From Actinomycetota bacterium (GTDB lineage Bacteria > Actinomycetota > Acidimicrobiia > Acidimicrobiales > Ilumatobacteraceae): a stretch of DNA of 9,876 nt. The notes under the pieces were generated by a model. The model made no database searches and was not told the origin of the DNA. It saw only the letters and a list, made by a program, of their open reading frames with translations. Shown piece by piece: positions 1 to 6,135 of this stretch. Positions within the stretch are counted from its first letter, which is position 1. Each line of letters opens with the position of its first letter. Position numbers and translations under genes: made by a program. The stretch covers positions 1-9,876 of the forward strand of contig WLTJ01000039.1 in assembly GCA_009705435.1 (NCBI GenBank). The letters run 5' to 3'.

Positions 1-1
1 G

Positions 2-412
2 CAGATCGGCCAAGCGGTCGTTTCCCCAGTCACGGGGCAGATCACTTTCGTCGGTCGGGTGGTTAACCAGACATATGTAACTGTGGCCCCCGACTCGATC
101 GGCGGCGGATTCGGGCAAATTCTGATCACCGTCGGGGGAGTGGGGGCGCTGGCGAGTTTTCATGTGGGCAGTCGGGTCAGCGCTGGTGGGGTCCTGGGAA
201 CAGCGCAATCGACGATCAGTCTCAGTGTGCGTCGCAAGACGCCTGGTTCGCCGGCCGTGTACCTAGACCCGACGCCGTATCTCGCATATTGGCGAACTCG
301 GGCAAGATTGGTTCCTAGCGACGGTTCGTCAGCCCGATTGACCCCGCAAATCCTCGCCTGTCGGGCATCTTTAGCACCTGCGAGGTGGGGTTACGAGGGC
401 TTTTCCCGCTAA
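2..412 (+). CDS. M23/LytM-like domain protein, C-terminal part, probably catalytically dead
   Basis: The frame is open from the left edge to the TAA at 410-412, so this is the 3' end of a longer gene. A GTG at 59 is unlikely to be the start because domain-like sequence precedes it. The translation shows the second half of a LytM (peptidase M23) fold: 'VVSPVTGQITFVGRV' matches the usual G-x-V strand, 'HVGSRVSAGGVLGTA' the V-x-x-G-x-x-L-G hairpin, and 'LSVRR...YLDPTPYL' the end of the domain, usually HLHFEVR...VDPLPYL. Where family enzymes have the zinc-binding HxH, this protein has T-I-S (212-220), so it is probably a pseudoenzyme like other degenerate LytM proteins that bind peptidoglycan or regulate amidases. 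The first HxxxD motif lies outside the window. About 36 residues after the domain are not recognisable. An M23-type gene upstream of rpsB is a common actinobacterial arrangement. I am fairly sure of the fold; the lack of activity is inference. Confidence 0.7.
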   Translation, partial: QIGQAVVSPVTGQITFVGRVVNQTYVTVAPDSIGGGFGQILITVGGVGALASFHVGSRVSAGGVLGTAQSTISLSVRRKTPGSPAVYLDPTPYLAYWRTRARLVPSDGSSARLTPQILACRASLAPARWGYEGFSR

Positions 413-415
413 TCT
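410..415 (+). promoter_or_regulatory. Possible -10 element for the rpsB operon
   Basis: TAATCT fits the TAnnnT pattern of actinobacterial -10 boxes. It would start transcription near 421, about 95 bases before the rpsB start and just upstream of the leader hairpin. There is no convincing -35 hexamer at the right distance. The call rests mainly on position: this is the only gap long enough for an operon promoter. It overlaps the stop codon of the preceding gene. Low confidence. Confidence 0.2.
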
Positions 416-435
416 CTATGAGCAACACAAACCAT

Positions 436-497
436 GCATGGTCCTCATCCTGCGGTCGTCACTTTTAGTGATGCGAGGTCCCATGCCCCTAACCGCA
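436..497 (+). promoter_or_regulatory. Candidate rpsB leader RNA: bulged hairpin with possible pseudoknot
   Basis: Three nested helices can be drawn: 436-441 with 481-486 (GCATGG/CCATGC), 443-446 with 475-478 (CCTC/GAGG), and 457-462 with 468-473 (CGTCAC/GTGATG, one G-U pair, loop TTTTA). They leave a ten-base bulge at 447-456. Six of its bases, TGCGGT at 451-456, are perfectly complementary to ACCGCA at 492-497, which lies downstream of the hairpin and six bases before the Shine-Dalgarno. That would form a pseudoknot next to the ribosome binding site. Autogenous control of rpsB-tsf by S2 through its 5' leader is established in E. coli, so S2 is the natural candidate ligand; this link is inference. 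A 12-base palindrome, ACCATGCATGGT at 431-442, overlaps the left arm and could be an alternative fold or a protein site. Pairings were found by eye without energy calculation. Confidence 0.42.
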
Positions 498-502
498 GAA
501 CC

Positions 503-509
503 AGGAGGT
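503..509 (+). promoter_or_regulatory. Strong Shine-Dalgarno of rpsB (AGGAGGT)
   Basis: AGGAGGT lies six bases before the ATG at 516 and is the best ribosome binding site in the window. It decides the rpsB start: in-frame ATG codons at 438 and 483 would put leader sequence into the protein, whereas the ATG at 516 gives the standard S2 N-terminus (MAIVTMRQLLEARVHFGHQT). Confidence 0.88.
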
Positions 510-515
510 AATGCC

Positions 516-1382
516 ATGGCCATCGTCACGATGCGTCAATTGTTGGAAGCCCGAGTTCACTTCGGTCACCAAACCCGTCGTTGGAACCCCAAGATGAATC
601 GTTTCATCTTTGGAGAGCGCAACGATATTTACATCATCGATCTTGAGCAGACTCTCGTACGTATTGAGACTGCCTACGCTTTCGTTCGCGACTTGGTCGC
701 CGACGGTGGTGCGATTCTTTTCATCGGCACTAAACAGCAGGCACAAGACCCGATCGCTGGCTTTGCTGAAAAGTGTGGCATGCCCTATATCAACGAGCGT
801 TGGTTGGGTGGCATGTTGACCAACTTCGAAACGATTTACAAGCGCGTTCAAAAAATGATTGAACTTGAGCGCTTGCTAGAGACTGGCGAGTTTGCGCTCA
901 TGCCAAAGAAGGAAGCTCTTCTGAAGAGCCGTGAATTGGCCAAGTTGCAGAAGAACCTCAACGGAATCCGCCATATGACTAAGCGCCCACAGGCTGTCTT
1001 CATCATTGACACGAAGAAAGAACACATCGGAGTCACAGAAGCCAACAAACTCGGAATTCCGATTGTAGGAATTGTTGATACCAACGTTGACCCTGATCTC
1101 ATCACTTACCCAATCCCAGGTAACGATGACGCGATTCGCGCCAACGAACTGATGTCAAAGATGATCGCCGAAGCAGTGACCGAAGGTCGTTACATTGCTT
1201 CGAAGCGCAATCCTGGTCTTGTAGCCCCAGATCGTAGCGACGCCGAAAAGGCTGAATTCGCTGCGACTCAGGCAAGCGCTCGCACTCAAGCTGCTGCTGC
1301 TCAAGCAGAGCGTGAAGCCCGTCTCGCTGCCACCAAGGCGCCAGTTGACGAAGTAACAACAGATACCCCGGCGGAGGCCTGA
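516..1382 (+). CDS. rpsB: 30S ribosomal protein S2
   Basis: S2 binds the head-body junction of the small ribosomal subunit and is needed for S1 binding in bacteria that have S1. The 288-residue product has the family landmarks: 'VHFGHQTRRWNPKM' (14-27), 'IIDLEQT' (40-46), 'LFIGTKQQAQ' (68-77), 'ERWLGGMLTNF' (94-104), 'KKEALLKSRELAKL' (131-144), 'VDTNVDPDLITYPIPGNDDA' (187-206). The globular domain ends near 225. Residues 240-288 form an Ala/Glu-rich tail, as in other actinobacterial S2 proteins, which are longer than the 241-residue E. coli form. Small departures from consensus are 'NGIRHMTKRPQA' (usually GGIRDM..LPDA) and V191 where DTNCDPD is common. The start is fixed by the AGGAGGT site. 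tsf follows three bases after the stop, and its Shine-Dalgarno (GGAGG, 1373-1377) lies inside the end of this gene, suggesting coupled translation. Probably controlled through the upstream leader. Confidence 0.98.
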   Translation: MAIVTMRQLLEARVHFGHQTRRWNPKMNRFIFGERNDIYIIDLEQTLVRIETAYAFVRDLVADGGAILFIGTKQQAQDPIAGFAEKCGMPYINERWLGGMLTNFETIYKRVQKMIELERLLETGEFALMPKKEALLKSRELAKLQKNLNGIRHMTKRPQAVFIIDTKKEHIGVTEANKLGIPIVGIVDTNVDPDLITYPIPGNDDAIRANELMSKMIAEAVTEGRYIASKRNPGLVAPDRSDAEKAEFAATQASARTQAAAAQAEREARLAATKAPVDEVTTDTPAEA

Positions 1383-1385
1383 GCA

Positions 1386-2174
1386 ATGTCGTTTACAGCT
1401 AAAGATGTTCAAACTCTGCGACAGGCAACTGCTGCTGGAATGATGGACTGCAAGAAGGCCCTCGAAGAAAACAATGGAGACATTGAGGAAGCGAAGCAAT
1501 GGTTGCGTGAAAAAGGTTTGGCCGCTTCGGCAAAACGTGATGATCGCGATAACAATCAAGGCGTCGTGGCTTTAGTCATTTCTAATAACGTCGGTGCGAT
1601 CGTCAAACTGAAATCTGAAACTGACTTTGTTGCCAGTAGCGATCAGTTCAAGGCTGAAGCTCAGACCTTGGCTGAATTGGTTGCTGCTAAAGGCGAATCT
1701 GCTGTTGCTGAACGATCAGCCATCCTTGATGACTTGAAGATCACGCTCAAGGAAAAAATTGAGTTAGGTGAAGTCGTTCGTATTGATGCTGCCGCTGGCA
1801 ATATCGTCGAGAGCTATCAGCACATTCAAGGTGGACGTGGCGTCAACGCCGTTCTCGTTGAGGTACAAGGCGGCTCAGTCGATCTCGCTCACGACATCGC
1901 TGTGCACATCGCTTTCGCCCGCCCAAAGTATCTCAGTCGCGACGAAATTCCGGCCGATGTTTTGGAAAAAGAGAAAGCCACTCTTGAGGCCATCAGCCGC
2001 AACGAAGGTAAGCCTGAGGCTGCTATTGCCAAAATTGTTGAAGGTCGCATTAATGGCTTCTATAAAGATGTATGTCTCGTCGAGCAGGCTTACGCCAAAG
2101 ATGACAAGCAGTCAGTCACACAAGTTCTTGGAGCAGCAAAAATTGTTCGCTTCGCCCAGGTTGAGATCGGCTGA
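1386..2174 (+). CDS. tsf: Elongation factor Ts
   Basis: EF-Ts is the guanine nucleotide exchange factor that releases GDP from EF-Tu in the cytoplasm. The 262-residue product begins with the UBA-like domain: 'LRQATAAGMMDCKKALEENN' (11-30) and 'GDIEEAKQWLREKG' (31-44). The usual TGAGMMDCK is TAAGMMDCK here. The EF-Tu-contacting 'SETDFVA' motif is at 77-83. The core continues with 'VESYQHIQGGRGVNAVLVEV' (141-160) and 'HDIAVHIAFARPKYLSRDEI' (169-188), then 'EGRINGFYKDVCLVEQAYAK' (219-238) near the C-terminus. Length is close to the actinobacterial norm. rpsB-tsf is one of the most conserved bacterial gene pairs. The ATG at 1386 has GGAGG eight bases upstream, within the end of rpsB. pyrH starts six bases after the stop. 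Confidence 0.98.
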   Translation: MSFTAKDVQTLRQATAAGMMDCKKALEENNGDIEEAKQWLREKGLAASAKRDDRDNNQGVVALVISNNVGAIVKLKSETDFVASSDQFKAEAQTLAELVAAKGESAVAERSAILDDLKITLKEKIELGEVVRIDAAAGNIVESYQHIQGGRGVNAVLVEVQGGSVDLAHDIAVHIAFARPKYLSRDEIPADVLEKEKATLEAISRNEGKPEAAIAKIVEGRINGFYKDVCLVEQAYAKDDKQSVTQVLGAAKIVRFAQVEIG

Positions 2175-2180
2175 TTGATC

Positions 2181-2936
2181 ATGGCCGGATCTGACGTCAC
2201 TCCAATTCGTCAGCCCGACCGACCCGCATGGAAGCGGGTGGTACTCAAACTTTCTGGTGAGGCCTTGGCTGAACCGACAGGTTTTGGTCTTGATACGAAT
2301 GTGCTTCATCAAGTTGCGACCGAAATCAAAGATGTTCGCGAGAATCTGAAGATTGATATCGCCGTTGTCGTTGGCGGTGGAAACTTTTGGCGGGGGCTGA
2401 AAGGAACCGGTCAGGGAATGGATCAGGCTCAAGCCGACTTTATGGGAATGATTGCCACCGTGATGAACGGTTTGGCCTTACAGGACGCGCTCGAGCGAGT
2501 GGGTCAACAGAGTCGAGTGATGACCGCCATCGAAATGCCCAAGGTTGCTGAACCGTACATTCGCCGTCGTGCAGAACGGCATATGGAAAAAGGTCGCGTC
2601 GTTATTTTTGCTGGTGGCACTGGGAATCCCTTTTTTACGACGGATACGGCAGCGGCTTTGCGGGCTGCCGAAATTGACGCCCAGGCAATTCTCAAGGGGA
2701 CTCACTCGGGAGTGGACGGGGTGTACACCGCTGACCCCAAACTTGACCCAACAGCCACTCGCTATGACCGTATTTCCCATAAAGAGGTCATTGAGAAAGA
2801 ACTTCGAGTGATGGACGCCACGGCTATTGCCTTTTGTCGGGATAACAAAATCCCGATCGTGGTCTTTGATGTGAGCACCCCAGGCAACATCAGATCCGTT
2901 CTTGAAGGCCAAGCCGTAGGTACGCTGGTCGGGTGA
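2181..2936 (+). CDS. pyrH: UMP kinase (uridylate kinase)
   Basis: This enzyme phosphorylates UMP to UDP with ATP, the step that commits pyrimidine synthesis to UTP and CTP. It belongs to the amino-acid-kinase family and is normally a hexamer regulated by UTP and GTP. Visible motifs: 'VVLKLSGEAL' (20-29) for phosphate binding, 'VVVGGGNFWRG' (62-72), 'GGTGNPFFTTDTAAALRAAE' (145-164) for UMP and phosphate binding, 'GVDGVYTADP' (177-186), and 'MDATAIAFCRDNKIPIVVFD' (211-230). At 251 residues it has about 15 extra N-terminal residues before the first strand, common in actinobacteria. The ATG at 2181 is chosen over a TTG at 2175; neither has a strong Shine-Dalgarno, so coupling to tsf is likely. 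Its stop overlaps the frr start (GTGA). The CTP it ultimately supplies feeds CdsA, encoded two genes downstream. Confidence 0.97.
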   Translation: MAGSDVTPIRQPDRPAWKRVVLKLSGEALAEPTGFGLDTNVLHQVATEIKDVRENLKIDIAVVVGGGNFWRGLKGTGQGMDQAQADFMGMIATVMNGLALQDALERVGQQSRVMTAIEMPKVAEPYIRRRAERHMEKGRVVIFAGGTGNPFFTTDTAAALRAAEIDAQAILKGTHSGVDGVYTADPKLDPTATRYDRISHKEVIEKELRVMDATAIAFCRDNKIPIVVFDVSTPGNIRSVLEGQAVGTLVG

Positions 2937-3490
2937 CGGACGACATCATTCTCGAGGCCATGGACAAGATGGATAAGGCCGTCGAGCACGCTCAATCACA
3001 GTTCACGACTATTCGCACTGGTCGGGCTACGCCTGCTCTGGTGGAGAGGCTGATGGTGAGCTATTACGGGGCTGATGTTCCCTTGCAGCAACTGGCCAGT
3101 TTTCAGGTGCCCGAGGCCCGCACGCTGGTCATTAAGCCTCACGACAGGGCGGCCCTGAACGCCATTGAAAAGGCTATTCGGGACAGCGATTTGGGCATGT
3201 CACCGTCCAATGACGGTGTCATCATTCGGCTCAATTTCCCAATGTTGACGGAACAACGGCGTCGTGACTATGTCAAAATGGTGAAGAATATGGCTGAAGA
3301 TGGTCGTGTCGCCGTGCGTAATGTGCGACGAGATGGCCGCAAGCAGTTAGAGAACGCCGAAAAGGCAGGCGAAGTTTCCAAGGATGAACTTGAGCGGGCT
3401 GAAAAAGAACTAGAAAAGATAACGCACGAACATGTTGAGCACATAGATAAGTCAGTACAACGCAAAGAGCAAGAACTTCTAGAAGTTTGA
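2933..3490 (+). CDS. frr: Ribosome recycling factor
   Basis: RRF works with EF-G to split the post-termination ribosome into subunits. The 185-residue product is exactly the usual length and matches throughout: 'TTIRTGRATPALVERLMVSY' (25-44), 'VPEARTLVIKPHDRAALNAI' (59-78), 'EKAIRDSDLG' (79-88), 'FPMLTEQRRRDYVK' (102-115), 'VAVRNVRRDGRKQLE' (126-140), and a final 'KEQELLEV'. The pattern is the three-helix-bundle domain made of the N- and C-terminal parts with a small beta domain between them. The GTG start overlaps the pyrH stop by four bases (GTGA), a classic sign of translational coupling; no strong separate Shine-Dalgarno is seen. pyrH-frr adjacency is widely conserved. The gene is followed after 12 bases by cdsA; uppS, which sits near this point in many bacteria, is absent. 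Confidence 0.98.
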   Translation: MTDDIILEAMDKMDKAVEHAQSQFTTIRTGRATPALVERLMVSYYGADVPLQQLASFQVPEARTLVIKPHDRAALNAIEKAIRDSDLGMSPSNDGVIIRLNFPMLTEQRRRDYVKMVKNMAEDGRVAVRNVRRDGRKQLENAEKAGEVSKDELERAEKELEKITHEHVEHIDKSVQRKEQELLEV

Positions 3491-3502
3491 TAGGACGAGA
3501 AC

Positions 3503-4954
3503 ATGAGCGATGACAACTGGCGTGGCGGATCGGATGCGAATCCGGACGATGATTTTGAAGATTTCGGTGAACTGAGATTTTCCGAAGAGGAAAACGAGGA
3601 GGAGCAGGCGCCGTTAAGTTTTGACGACGATAACACTGGCCCACTTCCTCATTGGACGGTGAAGCCAACGAGTGAATTGCCTCGTTTGTTCCCTGAAGAA
3701 ACGACTCGTGATATTTCACGTGAAGTTCAGCGTGATGATGACGGTGAAGTCGATGTGTGGGGTTCATATTCTGGCTCTGCCCCTCGTCCAGTACCTGACC
3801 GTCCAGCTGATGCTCCGCTGCGTCCAGCAAGCGACGCAAGTGGCAGCCGTCCGATTGTTCGCTTGGGTGATCCGAGCACTGGAGCAAATCGTCGTGGTAC
3901 TGACACCACGACGGGTGCTGCGACACGACCGATTCCATCACAGCGCCGTGACGACACCAGTGATACCTCTCGTCCAGGTCGTCTAACAATTGGTGGCGAT
4001 GATGTTCAAGGTCGCGTAGCGACAGGGAGTCGCCCTCGACCAGTGACAGATCGCGGACCTCGTCCCCGTTCAGAAGTTCGGCCGCGGGGCCGTGCACTCC
4101 CTGCGACATCCAATAGCGGCGGACGCGATTTGCCGACGGCGACTGCAGTTGGCATTTTGATGGTGGCCGCGTTTATCGCCGCGTTGTTATGGAAGCCTGT
4201 GGCAATTTTGGCGATAGTGGTTCTGGTCTGTGGTTTGGCCGCCGTTGAGTTTTTTGAAAAAGTCACCGAACGGGGATATCGACCAGCAACAATTCTCGGT
4301 ATCACCGTCGCCATCTGTGCACCCTTAGGGGCCTACTGGGTTGGCGAAAATGCTTTGCCAGTGATCTTTGTTTTGGCATTTATAGCTTGTGCGGCGACGT
4401 TCGTGAGTGCTTCTGGCGTGCAATCTAAGCCGATGCACAATATGGCGATCACTACCTTGGGCATGCTTTGGATTGGCATGATGGGTTCATTCGGAGCACT
4501 GCTCGCAGGGGTCTCGAATGTGCCTGGTCTGAGCAACGTAGGTACTGACACGCTGTTCATCATTGTCGTCGGCGTCAGTGCCAATGATATTGGTGCACTC
4601 TTTGTCGGTCAGGCGACTGGCAGGACTCCACTTCGAGCATGGATTAGTCCCAATAAGACCTTGGAGGGTTTAATGGGCGGAACTGTAGCCACGTTGGTAG
4701 CGATGTGGGTTGTTAGTTTGCAGAGTGATACATGGAACAGCATCGGTGAAGTATTGCTTCTCGTGATTGCAGTGTCGGTACTCGCTCCTCTCGGTGACTT
4801 GGTGGAGAGCATGTTCAAGCGCAACTTGGAGGTCAAAGATTTTGGTTCTTTGATTCGTGGCCACGGTGGGGTTCTTGACCGCTTTGATAGCTACTTGTTC
4901 GTCTTGCCTGCGGCCTACTACTTATTGATGGTGCTTCAGCCGTACGCATCGTGA
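3503..4954 (+). CDS. cdsA: Phosphatidate cytidylyltransferase (CDP-diacylglycerol synthase) with long disordered N-terminus
   Basis: This integral membrane enzyme makes CDP-diacylglycerol from phosphatidic acid and CTP, the precursor of bacterial phospholipids. The 483-residue product is far longer than the 270-300 typical of the family. Residues 1-208 look unstructured: an acidic start (1-46), a distinctive 'LPHWTVKPTSELPRLF' (48-63), then an Arg/Pro/Asp/Thr-rich stretch with repeated RP-containing units (94-195). From about 213 on there are several hydrophobic membrane helices. The catalytic region includes 'SANDIGALFVGQATGR' (359-374), 'SPNKTLEGLMGG' (382-393) and the CdsA signature 'SMFKRNLEVKDFG' with 'GHGGVLDRFD' (436-462), whose metal-binding Asp residues are present. 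R452 stands where Pro (or Gly/Ser) is usual. The start has AGGACGAGA just upstream (3492-3500). The tail is presumably cytoplasmic; its role is unknown and may be interaction or localisation. Confidence 0.95.
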   Translation: MSDDNWRGGSDANPDDDFEDFGELRFSEEENEEEQAPLSFDDDNTGPLPHWTVKPTSELPRLFPEETTRDISREVQRDDDGEVDVWGSYSGSAPRPVPDRPADAPLRPASDASGSRPIVRLGDPSTGANRRGTDTTTGAATRPIPSQRRDDTSDTSRPGRLTIGGDDVQGRVATGSRPRPVTDRGPRPRSEVRPRGRALPATSNSGGRDLPTATAVGILMVAAFIAALLWKPVAILAIVVLVCGLAAVEFFEKVTERGYRPATILGITVAICAPLGAYWVGENALPVIFVLAFIACAATFVSASGVQSKPMHNMAITTLGMLWIGMMGSFGALLAGVSNVPGLSNVGTDTLFIIVVGVSANDIGALFVGQATGRTPLRAWISPNKTLEGLMGGTVATLVAMWVVSLQSDTWNSIGEVLLLVIAVSVLAPLGDLVESMFKRNLEVKDFGSLIRGHGGVLDRFDSYLFVLPAAYYLLMVLQPYAS

Positions 4955-4962
4955 TGTGAACG

Positions 4963-6135
4963 ATGACCACTGTTGGCGTTTCTATTGCCGGATCATCGGG
5001 TTCAATTGGTCGACAAACACTTGAAGTGATTTTTGCCGAGAACGCTAAATCGCGCTCCGAGAATACTGGCGTTGATTATGTCGTCCACGGACTAGGGGTC
5101 GGGTCCTCCATTGATGTCCTGATTGAGCAAGCAAAGATCTTCTCACCACGCGTGGTGGCAGTCGCCGATGAGTCTCTTCATCACTTGGTGCAAGATGCCC
5201 TGCCGAATGTGCGTGTCGTGCGCGATATGGAAGATCTCGTGGATGGTGCCGCCGTCGTTGTCAATGGGGTCGTTGGCTTTGCTGGTTTGGCGGTCACTTT
5301 AGAAACTTTGCGACAAGGTAAGCGCCTGGCATTGGCCAACAAAGAGTCTTTAATTGCCGCTGGGCCAGTGGTGCAACCTTTGCGTGCGGTGCGAGGTGCA
5401 GAGATTATTCCTGTGGATAGCGAACACTGCGCAATCCATCAATGTCTGCGCTCAACCGTGCGTGCAGATGTTGAAGTGGCGCGTCTTGTGTTGACTGCCA
5501 GTGGTGGTCCATTTCGCGGTCGATCAAAACAAGATCTCGCTGATGTCACCGTTGATCAGGCTCTCGCACATCCAACGTGGAGCATGGGGCCAAAGATAAC
5601 GATTGACTCCTCAACGCTGATGAATAAGGGTCTAGAAGTTATTGAGGCCCACGAGTTATTTGGTGTTGATTATTCCCGCATCGAGGTCGTCGTTCATCCG
5701 CAATCCATTGTCCACTCAATGGTTGAGTTCACTGATGGCAGCACTATCGCCCAATTGAGCCTGCCGGATATGCGCTTACCCATTGGATACGCCTTAGCGC
5801 ATCCACATCGTGCTTTGACGGCCTTCGGACGAATTGATTGGTCGGCATTATCAAGACTTGATTTTGAAGAACCTGATGTGGAGACCTTTCGTTGTTTGAC
5901 TTTGGCCTACCAGGCGGGTCGCGCTGGGGGCACTGCGCCAGCCTTCTTGTCGGCCGCTAATGAGGTCGCCGTGGAAGCCTTTTTGGCGGGATTGCTGAAG
6001 TGGCCAGATATCGCGGCTGTTGTTGAGTCGTCGATGCAGGCTTATGAGGCGACAGATGGCACTCTCACGAGCAGCGAGATCATTGAGGCTGACCGTGTTG
6101 GTCGTGAAACAGCACGTAAAGTTCTACTTGTATGA
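4963..6135 (+). CDS. dxr: 1-deoxy-D-xylulose 5-phosphate reductoisomerase
   Basis: Dxr converts DXP to 2-C-methyl-D-erythritol 4-phosphate with NADPH and a divalent metal, the first committed step of the MEP isoprenoid pathway and the fosmidomycin target. The 390-residue length is typical. The NADPH-binding loop is 'GSSGSIG' (10-16; consensus GSTGSIG). 'ANKESLIAAG' begins at 125. The metal ligands are in 'VDSEH' (D152, E154) and 'NKGLE' (N221, K222, E225), matching E. coli D150, E152, E231. The substrate-covering loop is 'HPTWSMGPKITIDSS' from H203. 'HPQSIVHSMVEF' and 'LPDMRLPI' follow. All key residues are present, so it should be active. The gene starts eight bases after cdsA without a good Shine-Dalgarno and overlaps the next gene by ATGA, pointing to coupled translation. 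rlmN, found between cdsA and dxr in Streptomyces, is absent here. Confidence 0.97.
   Translation: MTTVGVSIAGSSGSIGRQTLEVIFAENAKSRSENTGVDYVVHGLGVGSSIDVLIEQAKIFSPRVVAVADESLHHLVQDALPNVRVVRDMEDLVDGAAVVVNGVVGFAGLAVTLETLRQGKRLALANKESLIAAGPVVQPLRAVRGAEIIPVDSEHCAIHQCLRSTVRADVEVARLVLTASGGPFRGRSKQDLADVTVDQALAHPTWSMGPKITIDSSTLMNKGLEVIEAHELFGVDYSRIEVVVHPQSIVHSMVEFTDGSTIAQLSLPDMRLPIGYALAHPHRALTAFGRIDWSALSRLDFEEPDVETFRCLTLAYQAGRAGGTAPAFLSAANEVAVEAFLAGLLKWPDIAAVVESSMQAYEATDGTLTSSEIIEADRVGRETARKVLLV

Noticed and set aside
397..407. GGGcttttCCC as a terminator hairpin for the M23-like gene
   Set aside because: Only three pairs, inside the coding frame and without a following T-run.
59..412. GTG at 59 as the start of a complete 117-residue protein
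   Set aside because: The frame is open to the left edge and the preceding codons ('VVSPVTGQITFVG') already look like part of the LytM fold.
438..515. Upstream in-frame start extending S2 by 26 residues
   Set aside because: The added residues do not match S2 N-termini, and the AGGAGGT site at 503-509 selects the ATG at 516.
1768..2178. 136-codon frame overlapping tsf on the same strand
   Set aside because: An out-of-frame shadow of the clearly conserved EF-Ts C-terminal half.
3273..4109. 278-codon antisense open frame opposite frr and cdsA
   Set aside because: It lies opposite well-supported genes, and the low-complexity codon pattern of the cdsA N-terminus explains the openness; the product is His/Ser/Leu-rich with no recognisable domain.
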